Of a stretch of DNA of 6,340 bases, positions 5,963 through 6,340 are shown piece by piece. Source of the DNA: Chloroflexota bacterium (GTDB lineage Bacteria > Chloroflexota > UBA6077); the NCBI GenBank assembly GCA_021788565.1, contig JAJYKO010000347.1, positions 1 to 6,340 on the forward strand, given 5' to 3'. The position numbers and the translations under genes are program-made. The first letter of the stretch is position 1. Every line of letters starts with the position of its first letter. The notes beneath the pieces are model-generated. The model did not search any database, was not told where the DNA came from, and saw nothing but the letters and a program-made list of their open reading frames with translations.

Positions 5963-6318
5963 TTATACGTAGCTGCTCTGGAGAGGGCTCAAGAGCAGGC
6001 TATGCAGTCGCTTCAGATCGAAGGCCAAGCACACCAGCCACCACTCCCCTGCCGGCGCTTCCTCGCCCCTCGGCGAGAACTGGCGGAAGCCCAGCACGTC
6101 CTGATGATCCCGATGACTGGTTCGACGGTGCACTTGCGGGCCGCGTAGATCGCTCTTCCGATCTCGGTCTCCAGACGGTCTTGAATCTTCTGCTCATGCC
6201 AGGAGTCTACCACCGGTCGACCAACTGCCAGCCCAACTCTCTCCCACAGACTGCCAGGGGCTGTTCGCCACCGGCTCGCAGCGATGCACCGCACTGTTGC
6301 GCGATGATGTAGCTTCTG
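5963..6318 (-). pseudogene. DDE transposase C-terminus (IS5/IS1182-type), frameshifted remnant
   Basis: On the minus strand, one frame encodes WHEQKIQDRLETEIGRAIYA followed by ARKCTVEPVIGII (down to about 6103). The next frame (6100 to the stop at 5963-5965) continues DVLGFRQFSPRGEE, then EWWLVCLAFDLKRLHSL. Together they are the conserved C-terminal block of DDE transposases, in which the Glu of TVEPV is the third catalytic acid and GFRQF and the NLKR-like LKRLH tail follow. One base is missing near 6101-6102. Upstream, an in-frame TAA at 6319-6321 and AT-rich sequence end the recognisable frame, so this is a dead fragment. The family (IS1182 or IS5 group) is a best guess from the C-terminal block. 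Confidence 0.75.
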
Positions 6319-6340
6319 TTATGGTACATCTATTACAACA

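Noticed and set aside
6151..6164. CGCTCTTCCGATCT, identical to the end of a common sequencing adapter
   Set aside because: On the minus strand these bases encode EIGRA within the conserved transposase block (LETEIGRAIYA), and the match stops after 14 bases. It is best explained as coincidence rather than contamination.

Overview
The window is high-GC bacterial DNA with the look of an accessory or defence region. It is a single stretch without rRNA or tRNA. The organism cannot be fixed from sequence alone. The GC-rich codon use and the winged-helix/pRiA4b-ORF3 architecture are compatible with Chloroflexota or a similar high-GC environmental bacterium, but that is a weak inference.

Layout. Positions 1-1919 (+) hold the 3' part of a fused DNA adenine methylase/specificity protein (HsdM-HsdS) of a type I-like restriction-modification system. 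Methylase motifs DPACG and NPPF are present, followed by two target-recognition domains. Three bases later, 1923-2663 (+) encodes an unrecognised 246-aa protein carrying an R-x4-H motif of HEPN type; it is almost certainly co-transcribed. A ~570-bp spacer (2664-3236) follows. It has no convincing gene but several strong inverted repeats, one hairpin that begins at the stop codon and faintly resembles an integron attC site, and a textbook intrinsic terminator at 3131-3154. A candidate promoter (3171-3199) then drives an MNT nucleotidyltransferase gene (3237-3611), overlapped by a HEPN (PF05168-like) gene (3601-4006). This is a classic MNT/HEPN antitoxin-toxin pair, but it carries three apparent one-base deletions, so the toxin is a pseudogene and the antitoxin has a scrambled tail. 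A ~300-bp non-coding gap leads to a consensus -10 box and a strong ribosome binding site for 4349-5737 (+), a 462-aa protein with an N-terminal winged-helix-like region and a C-terminal pRiA4b ORF-3 domain. From about 5759 to the end lies insertion-sequence debris: a possible IS terminus and the frameshifted C-terminus of a DDE transposase on the minus strand (5963-~6318).

Functional reading. The methylase-specificity fusion modifies DNA at a site set by its two recognition domains. The small downstream gene may be a regulator, effector or guard of that system. The MNT/HEPN pair is a second, decayed defence or toxin-antitoxin module. Transposase remnants at the right edge fit a mobile, turning-over island. 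Coding frames of about 4 kb (15-1919, 1923-2663, 4349-5737) are clean, whereas the MNT/HEPN pair has three indels in about 350 bp. That argues for real gene decay there rather than uniformly poor sequence.
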